NCBI GenBank assembly: GCA_017999835.1
Contig: JAGNLA010000013.1
Span: 1 to 45,652, forward strand
Direction: 5' to 3'
Length of the DNA: 45,652 bases
Source: Caldisericia bacterium
Lineage (GTDB): Bacteria; Caldisericota; Caldisericia; JAAYUI01
Part shown: positions 39,161 through 45,652 of the stretch, in pieces
Layout: the number at the start of each line of letters is the position of its first letter
How positions within the stretch are numbered: the first letter of the stretch is position 1
Made by a program: the position numbers and the translations under genes
The notes under the pieces: model-generated
The model's input: only the letters and a program-made list of their open reading frames with translations
Databases searched by the model: none
What the model was told of the DNA's origin: nothing

Positions 39161-41434
39161 TCAGGGGCAGCCTGCAATAGAGATCTTAACGGTTTTTGTT
39201 TGGGCAGCATAGTCGACGCTCGCACCAAAAGAAACGCTTATGAATCTGACCGGGACGAGCGTTCTCCCACTTACCACCAACGGTGGGGGAGATATCTTCA
39301 CCTCTTTGCCATTGATGTATGCCTTTTCGTTGTTCAACTGAAGAACCACCACATCGCCTTTACCGGTTTTGTAGGTGATTTTCTTTGTTTTTGCATCATA
39401 CTCCATCTTTACGCCAAAGGCATCGCCAACAAACCTAAGCGGGACAAATGTTGAACCCTTGATTATCGCAGGCGGAGGATCGACTGTAAGCTCCTGATCG
39501 TTTATATATGCTTTCTTGTTGTTAATCTGCATTGAGATGTTGAGCGCCTGGGTTACACCGGTCACAGTCACTTCGAAAACCTTTATGTAGAGATTCGAGG
39601 TAATCGTGACTTTGCCAGTGTAAACACTGGTGTTGTGAAGCGCTTGCGCATTAATTGTGATTCGAACACCAGGGTCTGTGTCATGAAATGCTGCCGGTGA
39701 AACCATTATCCATGGAACACTCACCGAAACAATCCCGTGATTGAAACCTTTCAAGGTTATATCCTTTGCCCATGTTGCAGCATCGGAACAGGATATCGAA
39801 GCGCTTTCCTTGGAATTTGTCGGCTGTGCGGCTCCACCAAACGAAGCTTTGACCGTAACAGTCGCCTTGCCACCAGAAGAGGTTATTGTGATTACGCCCT
39901 GATTTTCACCAATCTTCATGTCTTCTGGCTTAACAATGACTATGACTGAATTGTTATTTCCCTGAAACCGTGATGAACCAAAAGAAATCCAGGGGACGTC
40001 CGAGGACAAAGAACCTTGAAGTTCGCCAGCGCCTGAGTTTTTGATTTTAAGTATCTTTGTTATGTTTTCTTTGGAATTGACGTATCCAATGTCAAACTCA
40101 TCATTGTCAACTTCTACTTTGGGTTTGGGCACACCCTTGTTTGTGTAACAAACATAACCATAAATACCTTTTCCATGAGTGTCCACGGTTTCAAACCCCA
40201 TTACAAGATACTCTGAGTTTACAGCAAGCTCTGATGGATTCGACAATCCCGAGACGACATCAGACCAGAGCAATGCTCCGGTGGATGGGTCAAAAGCCCT
40301 AAGTTTTGTTGATCTGCCTGATGCATCTTCAGTCATTGTAAACATTGCATTGGCCGTTACTGTGCAAGTGTAGCCTATATCGCTGTGTTCAAACTTTGAT
40401 GTATCTTGAATTTGTGTCTCCCAGATAGTTCTTCCTGTTGCAAGATCAAGGCAGAGAGCTTTCTTCAACTCGGCGAGCGCAAACGAACCTCTTGAGATCA
40501 CATACACTTTGCCCGACATTACCGCAGGAGTACTGCCGGAACTCTGACAATTTTCATCCTCGGACACATAGCCGGAAATTTTCTTTGTCCAGATGACCGA
40601 ACCGTCTTCTTGATTTACCAGTCTGAGGTTGTCATTGATTGAGTTGCACAAGACTCCCTTGTCGGTACCGACTATATACGTTCCTCCTGCAATCTTGTCA
40701 GACAGATCAGTGTGCCATTTTTCTGAACCAGTCTTTTTGTCAATTGCATAAAGAGTTTTGTAAATTGCACTGTAAATATTGCCATCCCTTACACAAAACC
40801 AAGGAGGATAGTAGGCTTTTGGATACGAATAGCTTTTGCGCCATAAAAGTCTGCCGTTTTCAGCAGAGTTTGCCTGATAGAAGAATATTCTCTCGTCAAT
40901 TTCAGTCTTCTTCTCATCTTCCTTCCAATCAGTGTAGGAGAGAGAATACACAATATCATCCTCTATTACAGCATGTGAAGTATATCTTGGCCACTCGATA
41001 TCCCAAACAACAGTTTTGTCCATGGAATTGATTCTTCGTATCCATGACCTTCCCTGCTTTGTGTCGTATCCCTGAACAATCAGATCCGAGCTGTACATGC
41101 CCCAGATCCACCAGCCACCTTCCATTTTCCACGCTATATCACCAGTATCGAGATTCCTCTTTTGAATCTCCAGTTCCCATGAGTTGCCTGCCGGCATTTT
41201 GGCCATTCCAAGATAACAAGCACTTCCCGAAAGAAGTGGCGGAACAGCATAGACAGATCCTTCCATGTTTGTATCCCAGAGGTATTTGAGTGGTGGCGTC
41301 AATCCGGCGCTGCTGTAATGCCTGCGATCTGCAGTGCCACCAGCAACTGGCCAGGAACCTGTTGCTGCCTGAGTATACCCAAACTGACTCAGCAACACGA
41401 CCATCGAAACGACTAACATGGCAAATTTCTTCAT
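39161..41434 (-). CDS. Secreted PQQ-like beta-propeller protein with BACON-like modules and C-terminal stalk domain
   Basis: A 757-residue exported protein, signal peptide cleaved near residue 24 (Thr-Gln-Ala-Ala). A PQQ-type propeller covers residues ~30-440, with blade motifs such as Leu-Tyr-Ala-Ile-Asp-Lys-Lys-Thr-Gly-Ser-Glu-Lys-Trp and Leu-Cys-Leu-Asp-Leu-Ala-Thr-Gly-Arg-Thr-Ile-Trp-Glu. Two BACON-like modules follow (Pro-Trp-Ile-Ser-Phe-Gly near 470; Pro-Trp-Ile-Met-Val near 570). The stalk domain, from ~630 to the end, has two halves, each with Asn-x-Lys-Ala-Tyr-Ile-Asn, then Pro-Pro-x-x-Ile/Val and Val-Pro-Leu/Val-Arg-Phe. It is a closer match to the consensus than the 906-residue relative. 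Promoter at 41452-41481. Confidence 0.9.
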   Translation of the reverse strand: MKKFAMLVVSMVVLLSQFGYTQAATGSWPVAGGTADRRHYSSAGLTPPLKYLWDTNMEGSVYAVPPLLSGSACYLGMAKMPAGNSWELEIQKRNLDTGDIAWKMEGGWWIWGMYSSDLIVQGYDTKQGRSWIRRINSMDKTVVWDIEWPRYTSHAVIEDDIVYSLSYTDWKEDEKKTEIDERIFFYQANSAENGRLLWRKSYSYPKAYYPPWFCVRDGNIYSAIYKTLYAIDKKTGSEKWHTDLSDKIAGGTYIVGTDKGVLCNSINDNLRLVNQEDGSVIWTKKISGYVSEDENCQSSGSTPAVMSGKVYVISRGSFALAELKKALCLDLATGRTIWETQIQDTSKFEHSDIGYTCTVTANAMFTMTEDASGRSTKLRAFDPSTGALLWSDVVSGLSNPSELAVNSEYLVMGFETVDTHGKGIYGYVCYTNKGVPKPKVEVDNDEFDIGYVNSKENITKILKIKNSGAGELQGSLSSDVPWISFGSSRFQGNNNSVIVIVKPEDMKIGENQGVITITSSGGKATVTVKASFGGAAQPTNSKESASISCSDAATWAKDITLKGFNHGIVSVSVPWIMVSPAAFHDTDPGVRITINAQALHNTSVYTGKVTITSNLYIKVFEVTVTGVTQALNISMQINNKKAYINDQELTVDPPPAIIKGSTFVPLRFVGDAFGVKMEYDAKTKKITYKTGKGDVVVLQLNNEKAYINGKEVKISPPPLVVSGRTLVPVRFISVSFGASVDYAAQTKTVKISIAGCP

Positions 41435-41451
41435 ATGACTCCTTTTATATG

Positions 41452-41481
41452 ATTATACCTACCCACTACCCAAAATATCAA
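41452..41481 (-). promoter_or_regulatory. Promoter of the 757-residue propeller/stalk protein gene
   Basis: Minus strand TTGATA (41481-41476), an 18-nt spacer, TATAAT (41457-41452), then an AAGGAG ribosome binding site before the ATG at 41434. A TATAAT for the divergent transaldolase gene lies at 41489-41494 without a clear -35. Confidence 0.6.
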
Positions 41482-41514
41482 CTCTCCATATAATTGAATG
41501 CCTGGAGGTCGATA

Positions 41515-42189
41515 ATGAAGATATTTTTAGATACAGCAAACATTGATGAGATAAAGCAGGCAATGCAGCTTGGTGTGATTGCTGGCGTAACCACGAACCC
41601 ATCACTGATGGCCAAAACATCTGGTGCCACATTCAAAGATATAATCCTTAGCATTGCAAAAATGGTTCCAGGACCAGTATCAGCCGAAGTAACTGCTCCA
41701 GATGCCGAAGGCATGATCAAGCAAGCCCTGGAAATTGTTGATTGGTCTAATGACCCAGATTTTCGTGAAAGAATAACCATAAAAGTACCGATGAACATGC
41801 CTGGAACAAAAGTTGTCAACGAGCTTTCAAAAAAAGGCATCGCCACCAACTGCACTCTCATTTTCTCGGTCAACCAGGCATTGCTTGCCTGCGAAGCCGG
41901 AGCAACCTTCATTTCGCCGTTTGTTGGCAGACTCGATGACGCTGGCCACGAAGGCATCGACTCGCTTACCGACATCATCGACATGGTGAGGGTCAACAAC
42001 TACAATTCAAAGATCATTGCTGCCTCAGTGAGACATCCTGTGCATGTAATGAAAGCTGCCCTTGCAGGCTGCGACATTGCAACCATTCCGTTTGGCGTGC
42101 TCAAACAGCTCTACAACCATCCAATGACAGAAGCTGGAATCAAGAAGTTCGAAGAAGATTGGAAGAAATTCCAGGATTCTCTAAAGTAA
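41515..42189 (+). CDS. tal: Transaldolase (TalC/fructose-6-phosphate aldolase type)
   Basis: A 224-residue small-type transaldolase of the pentose phosphate pathway. Motifs are Lys-Ile-Phe-Leu-Asp-Thr-Ala-Asn at the N-terminus, Gly-Val-Thr-Thr-Asn-Pro-Ser-Leu-Met/Ile-Ala-Lys, and Ile-Lys-Val-Pro-Met with the Schiff-base Lys near residue 88, then Asn-Cys-Thr-Leu-Ile-Phe-Ser and Ala-Ala-Ser-Val-Arg-His-Pro. Whether it is a true transaldolase or a fructose-6-phosphate aldolase cannot be decided by eye. The ATG at 41515 follows GGAGG with 6-nt spacing. The 3' 50 bases overlap the end of ogt on the other strand. Confidence 0.94.
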   Translation: MKIFLDTANIDEIKQAMQLGVIAGVTTNPSLMAKTSGATFKDIILSIAKMVPGPVSAEVTAPDAEGMIKQALEIVDWSNDPDFRERITIKVPMNMPGTKVVNELSKKGIATNCTLIFSVNQALLACEAGATFISPFVGRLDDAGHEGIDSLTDIIDMVRVNNYNSKIIAASVRHPVHVMKAALAGCDIATIPFGVLKQLYNHPMTEAGIKKFEEDWKKFQDSLK

Positions 42190-42622
42190 GAAGCATTTTT
42201 TTGATGTCTGGCCTGCCACCATATCCGCCAAGGCTGGACGCACCTGTTACACGATGGCACGGGATAAGTATTAATATCGGATTTTTCTTCATTGCCTGGC
42301 CACAAGCCCTGTTAGCTCCAGGATAACCGGCCAGCGCAGCAGTCTGTCCGTAAGAAAGGGTTTTACCGTACGGAATTTCTGATGCGACCCTCCAGATATC
42401 TTTCTGGAACTGGGTTCCCTGGGGGTCGAGATTGAAACCCTCAAATGTTTTTCTCTTCATACAAAAAAACTCCTCAAGCTGAATCTTGAGGAGTTTTCCT
42501 ATCTTTGTGGTTATTCTCTCTGACTGGTCGTCAATGATTGAAAGCTGAGAAATCCTGTCACCGACCGCTATCAGCTGGAGAGTAAAAAATTTTGTAGAAA
42601 TCAGTTCTTGGGTTCTGTCCAA
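42140..42622 (-). CDS. ogt: Methylated-DNA-protein-cysteine methyltransferase
   Basis: A 160-residue suicide DNA-repair protein that removes methyl groups from O6-methylguanine. The C-terminal domain has Gly-Thr-x-Phe-Gln-x-x-Ile-Trp, Ile-Pro-Tyr-Gly-x-Thr-x-Ser-Tyr-Gly, an arginine-finger region (Asn-Arg-Ala-Cys-Gly-Gln-Ala) and the acceptor motif Ile-Pro-Cys-His-Arg-Val near residue 120. Two changes deserve note. The usual Gly-Gly-Tyr-Gly-Gly substrate segment is intact, but the residue preceding the Asn-Pro is Lys rather than Gly. A 12-residue tail extends past the normal end and is encoded opposite tal. It overlaps the upstream lipoprotein gene by 22 nt. Confidence 0.93.
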   Translation of the reverse strand: MDRTQELISTKFFTLQLIAVGDRISQLSIIDDQSERITTKIGKLLKIQLEEFFCMKRKTFEGFNLDPQGTQFQKDIWRVASEIPYGKTLSYGQTAALAGYPGANRACGQAMKKNPILILIPCHRVTGASSLGGYGGRPDIKKMLLTLENPGISSNLLRTS

Positions 42623-43404
42623 GTGTCAAGCACCTCAACATATTTTGTTTCTGGGGGCTCGTAGTCTTCGGGGATGTCTTTTGGATTTCCGGAATAACCC
42701 ATAAAGCCCTCTGTTTGCATGTATTCAATTAGTCTTCCATTATCTGAATCAAACCAGAGGTTTTGATTGTACTCATTAAGTCTTGCCGAGGCAGCAAACG
42801 CCATATACTGCTTGTTTGAAGCTTCAAGATTTTTCTTGCTTCCTGTCCAGATCAACCCCTGAACCGGCTGACCCGAACGATTTGCGAAAGCCGTGAAATA
42901 GATACGATTGTCTTCCTTGTAGCCAAGCAATGGAACAATCCAGGCCATTTCGTCTTCATCATAGAAGGTCTCTGTGAACTTGATATCCTTTGAGGCTGAT
43001 CCCGCTGGAGTCTTGTTGTTCCACTTGGCCATCATGTCACCATACTCGGTTTCGGTTTCATGCCAACCTTCGGTTTTGCCTTTCCATTCCATCCTGGTGT
43101 TGTTGTAGAGGGGTTTGTAGGTTTTGGCATCAATATAGACAACTGAAGTCGCCACAACATTGTCATTGACGATCTCAGTGATCTTGTTGACTGTTTCTGA
43201 ATAACGAGCAATCTTGAGAGCATCAACGTTTTTGTACTTTTCATAGGTAAAGGTATAGGTTGCCCATCCAATATACGAATCATTCTGGAAAACGTTGTAT
43301 TTTGCAACGGTTCCATGTTTGTAAACATTCTCATATTTCTGCAGGTCTGAGCCACATCCGCAAAGAATAATAGCAACAGCTGCAAGGGTAATGATTTTCT
43401 TCAT
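42601..43404 (-). CDS. Predicted lipoprotein, function unknown
   Basis: A 267-residue protein with Lys-Lys, a hydrophobic stretch and a lipobox ending Leu-Cys-Gly-Cys at about residue 17, so membrane-anchored outside the cytoplasm. The mature part is beta-rich with many Tyr, Trp and Lys, and a periodic Thr/Tyr pattern (for example Tyr-Thr-Phe-Thr-Tyr-Glu) like DUF3108- or LolA-type beta-barrels, though I cannot assign a family. Two adjacent ATGs exist; the second (43404) is used because GGAGG then lies 4 nt upstream. Its end overlaps ogt by 22 nt in another frame, implying co-expression. Confidence 0.8.
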   Translation of the reverse strand: MKKIITLAAVAIILCGCGSDLQKYENVYKHGTVAKYNVFQNDSYIGWATYTFTYEKYKNVDALKIARYSETVNKITEIVNDNVVATSVVYIDAKTYKPLYNNTRMEWKGKTEGWHETETEYGDMMAKWNNKTPAGSASKDIKFTETFYDEDEMAWIVPLLGYKEDNRIYFTAFANRSGQPVQGLIWTGSKKNLEASNKQYMAFAASARLNEYNQNLWFDSDNGRLIEYMQTEGFMGYSGNPKDIPEDYEPPETKYVEVLDTWTEPKN

Positions 43405-43453
43405 CATGCCTCCGCTAAAAGGTTAAGCGACAGTTTGGTTTTTTCAAGGATGA

Positions 43454-43482
43454 TTGAAACTTTTGAGTGCAAGTGGTAGTAT
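43454..43482 (+). promoter_or_regulatory. Promoter of the thioredoxin-fold/stalk protein gene
   Basis: TTGAAA (43454-43459), a 17-nt spacer, TAGTAT (43477-43482) with TGG before it as an extended -10. The ATG at 43491 follows after eight bases without a ribosome binding site, so the mRNA is probably leaderless or nearly so. Confidence 0.55.
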
Positions 43483-43490
43483 TTATTGTA

Positions 43491-45566
43491 ATGAAACTAC
43501 TTCTTTCAATAGTAATGATTTTTGGTTTGGTGTTTCAACCGTCTGCACCGGCAGATTCTTCAAACATCTGGCCTTTCTCCAAAAAATGTCTTGTTGAGCT
43601 TGAAACCGCAACCTGGTGTGGTTACTGTCCGGTTGCCGAAAAAGCGCTCTCGGAGCTTGAGAATGTTTACGATCCGGCCGAACTGACCATCTATGCTCTT
43701 CATTACAAAGATGGGTTCAGCAACTCTTACGCCAACAAAAGAATGAATGAATATGGCTCAATCGCTACTCCTACAGCCATCTTCAATGGTCAAACCTATC
43801 ACATCGGTGGGGATCCAAAATGCAAGCAAACATACATTTCAAAAATCGACCAGCAACTGACTCAGGCTTCACCATTCTCAATCAGGCTTTCAGGCAAGGT
43901 TGAAAAAGGTTTTCTCCAGCTTACTGCCACCGTCACTGTCTGGAACAACCTTCCGGATGTTGATTTCAAATACACTTTTTTAATCGGAGAAAAGGAAGCC
44001 AAAGGCTCTGGAGACCGTGGATACTGGGTTCTTAGGGAAGCAAAACCAGATGCAATTGGCACGCCTCTGAAGGTTGGTCAGATGTCGGTTTCAGAGTACA
44101 CAACAACCTATCAGGTCGGCAGCTCCAGCGCTGACAACTTTTTTGCCTCATTTCTTATTGAATCGTTTTACAAACACAACATCTACCAGTATGGAACCTG
44201 GAGGAGCAAAGGGATTGAAACAACTTCAATCAATCCAAAACCAGGGTCATTGCTGGACAACCCGCCGGAGAGTATCTCGTTTACCTTTGACAGCAAAATT
44301 ACAGATGCCTCCAACTGGACATTTATTGACGGACAGATGAATGAAATTGAAGCTAGCACAAAAATTGACAACAACACCGTGACCGTAACACCAAAAAAGA
44401 AGCTTGAAAATGGCAAGAGCTACTATTTTGCTTTCAAAGATGGAAATTCGGGCATCAAAGCTGGTTCATCAAGGTCATATTCGCCAATCTCAACATTCTT
44501 CGACGTCAAAGCTTCAGCAACGACCCCACCTGATCCTCCAACTCCAGACCCTCCTGATCCTGAAACTCCAAAACCAGCAAAACTCTCTGTTGAGCCACTC
44601 GGATTCAATCTAGGCAAAATAGACAGAGATAACCCTCCCCAATTTCAGTTCACCATAGCCAATGAAGGCGACGAAGCACTTTCTGGGACAATCAAATCGT
44701 CTGACGAGTTCATAAAAATCGACCCTGCCCAGTTTGACAAGGTTCCTGCAACAATAAAATGTACCATAGACACAAAGGCGCTTGAGCCAGGCAAGGATTA
44801 TAGATGCACAATTCTCGTTGATTCAAATGCTGGCAAGGCTAACATTGGCGTGAACTTTATCATTCCAATGAAACCCCCAGTTCTGGCTTTTTCACCGGAA
44901 TCGCTGGATTTTGGCAAGGAACCTTCAAAATTCCTGAGCATATCAATTGCCAATCAGGGTGAGGTTGCCATGGTCACCAAAGCCATCCCATCAGAAAGTT
45001 GGATAATAGTTGCGCCAGACACCATCGAAAACAACGGCGAGATAATCGTTGCCATCGACTCCACACAACTGGAGCCAGGCATTCACAAAGGTTTTGTCAA
45101 GCTTAATTCTTCAGGTGTCAGAGCAAGTGTCGAAATCCCAGTTACAGTTGAGATAGAAAAACCAAAGGAACCAACAATTATTGAGATGGTTGTGGGTAAC
45201 AGACTGGCCATTGTCAACGGAAACGTGGTAGAGCTCAAGGTTCCACCGCAAATAATTGGTGGAGCTGCCCTTGTGCCATTCAGGTTTGTTGCTGAATCCT
45301 TCAACGCAACAGTTGACTGGGATGCAAAAACAAAAACCGTGACTATGACCTTCCCGTCAAAAGGGATGAGCATCAGCATCCAGGAAAACAAGCCAGAGGT
45401 TATCGTGCTGGACAATGGCGTGTCAAAAACTGAGGTTTTGACTGTTCCAGCAAAGAACCTTCAAGGAACCCTATGCGTGCCTATAAGATTTTTTGCCCAA
45501 GTGCTAGGCGCAAAAACAGACTGGAACAAAACAACCAGGAAAATAACAATTACCTGGACGCCCTAG
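43491..45566 (+). CDS. Secreted thioredoxin-fold (Omp28-like) protein with Ig-like, BACON-like and stalk domains
   Basis: A 691-residue exported protein; the ATG at 43491 directly precedes the signal peptide, and a start 24 bases earlier (43467) is less likely. Residues ~33-130 are a thioredoxin-like fold with Trp-Cys43-Gly-Tyr-Cys46-Pro and a cis-Pro-type Ala-Thr-Pro-Thr. This Omp28-related pattern suggests disulfide exchange or a sensor role. A linker and an SbsA-type Ig-like domain (~220-335) follow, then a Pro/Asp repeat linker (~345-361). Two BACON-like modules come next, and finally a stalk domain from ~565 with two halves (Val-Pro-Phe-Arg-Phe-Val-Ala-Glu-Ser-Phe; Val-Pro-Ile-Arg-Phe-Phe-Ala-Gln). 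Its stop lies at the stop of a convergent partial gene. Confidence 0.88.
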   Translation: MKLLLSIVMIFGLVFQPSAPADSSNIWPFSKKCLVELETATWCGYCPVAEKALSELENVYDPAELTIYALHYKDGFSNSYANKRMNEYGSIATPTAIFNGQTYHIGGDPKCKQTYISKIDQQLTQASPFSIRLSGKVEKGFLQLTATVTVWNNLPDVDFKYTFLIGEKEAKGSGDRGYWVLREAKPDAIGTPLKVGQMSVSEYTTTYQVGSSSADNFFASFLIESFYKHNIYQYGTWRSKGIETTSINPKPGSLLDNPPESISFTFDSKITDASNWTFIDGQMNEIEASTKIDNNTVTVTPKKKLENGKSYYFAFKDGNSGIKAGSSRSYSPISTFFDVKASATTPPDPPTPDPPDPETPKPAKLSVEPLGFNLGKIDRDNPPQFQFTIANEGDEALSGTIKSSDEFIKIDPAQFDKVPATIKCTIDTKALEPGKDYRCTILVDSNAGKANIGVNFIIPMKPPVLAFSPESLDFGKEPSKFLSISIANQGEVAMVTKAIPSESWIIVAPDTIENNGEIIVAIDSTQLEPGIHKGFVKLNSSGVRASVEIPVTVEIEKPKEPTIIEMVVGNRLAIVNGNVVELKVPPQIIGGAALVPFRFVAESFNATVDWDAKTKTVTMTFPSKGMSISIQENKPEVIVLDNGVSKTEVLTVPAKNLQGTLCVPIRFFAQVLGAKTDWNKTTRKITITWTP

Positions 45567-45652
45567 CTCCACAGCGACAGCATGGATCCGGATTTTACGA
45601 GCACACCCTGCTCATCTTCCATGATGACGCCTGTTATTGAGTAGTCGTCAAT
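45563..45652 (-). CDS. Partial C-terminus of an unidentified gene, continues beyond the window
   Basis: On the minus strand a frame is open from the window edge to a TAG at 45563-45565, giving 29 residues that end Ser-Leu-Trp-Ser and are rich in Asp/Glu and Gly. It is convergent with the thioredoxin-fold gene, with stop codons overlapping. The length is too short to name a family, and chance cannot be excluded. Confidence 0.4.
   Translation of the reverse strand: MDDYSITGVIMEDEQGVLVKSGSMLSLWS

Noticed and set aside
1-45652. CRISPR arrays, insertion sequences, prophage genes or rRNA.
   Set aside because: No direct-repeat array with spacers, transposase, integrase or rRNA motif was seen on either strand.

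Overview
The window is about 45.7 kb of compact bacterial chromosome of moderate to low G+C. It holds roughly 38 complete or nearly complete protein genes, one partial gene at the right edge and one tRNA. Most genes are preceded by a GGAGG-type ribosome binding site and recognisable sigma70-type promoters. There is no rRNA, insertion sequence, phage or CRISPR array. The mix is distinctive: many secreted proteins built from beta-propellers, BACON-like modules and the copper-amine-oxidase-N-like 'stalk' domain; Ser/Thr kinases with PEGA domains; and several lipoproteins. This suggests a poorly cultured bacterial lineage in which stalk-domain proteins are abundant (for example Caldisericota-like or a Bacillota relative). 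That placement is a guess, since no rRNA or marker phylogeny is available here.

Layout. (1) 1-8.5 kb: a multi-pass membrane protein, two paralogous exported proteins with twelve GND/GDD-x-Tyr repeats each, an alpha/alpha-toroid (prenyltransferase-like fold) protein and an isoprenylcysteine-methyltransferase-like membrane enzyme between them, then a large lipoprotein. (2) 8.6-9.9 kb: a V4R-domain protein coupled to an unknown protein with a C-terminal winged-helix-like segment. (3) 10-13.4 kb: housekeeping genes efp-nusB-acyP facing rplM-rpsI-(DUF362 ferredoxin protein), and rpmB. (4) 13.6-15.2 kb: tRNA-Phe, then a DUF4097-like protein and a short NfeD-like membrane protein. (5) 15.4-19.9 kb: an overlapping operon nnr-mtaD-mtnP-mtnA for NAD(P)HX repair and methylthioadenosine breakdown. 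(6) 20.1-21.3 kb: an orphan HsdR-N-type nuclease-like protein. (7) 21.3-23 kb: the conserved rpsF-ssb-rpsR-rplI operon. (8) 23.1-29.2 kb: a soluble kinase-AAA-helical-repeat giant, queA, a minimal biotin ligase, an FmdB-like zinc ribbon and a creatininase-family protein. (9) 29.3-37.9 kb: a tightly coupled operon of a zinc-ribbon/FHA protein, a transmembrane Ser/Thr kinase with stalk and PEGA ectodomain, and two large secreted proteins. (10) 37.9-45.6 kb: a YprB-type exonuclease, another propeller/stalk protein, transaldolase, ogt, a lipoprotein and a secreted thioredoxin-fold/stalk protein.

The most notable candidate system is region 9: an intracellular phosphopeptide reader (FHA), a receptor kinase and two secreted proteins linked by 4-nt overlaps, with the kinase ectodomain and one cargo protein sharing the stalk fold. 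Two further stalk proteins lie nearby on both strands. The GND-repeat region (1) is a second candidate. Several genes also appear to be leaderless: a -10 hexamer lies about 6 nt before a GTG start with no Shine-Dalgarno sequence. Seven of the two-hexamer promoters I could read have a 16-nt spacer.
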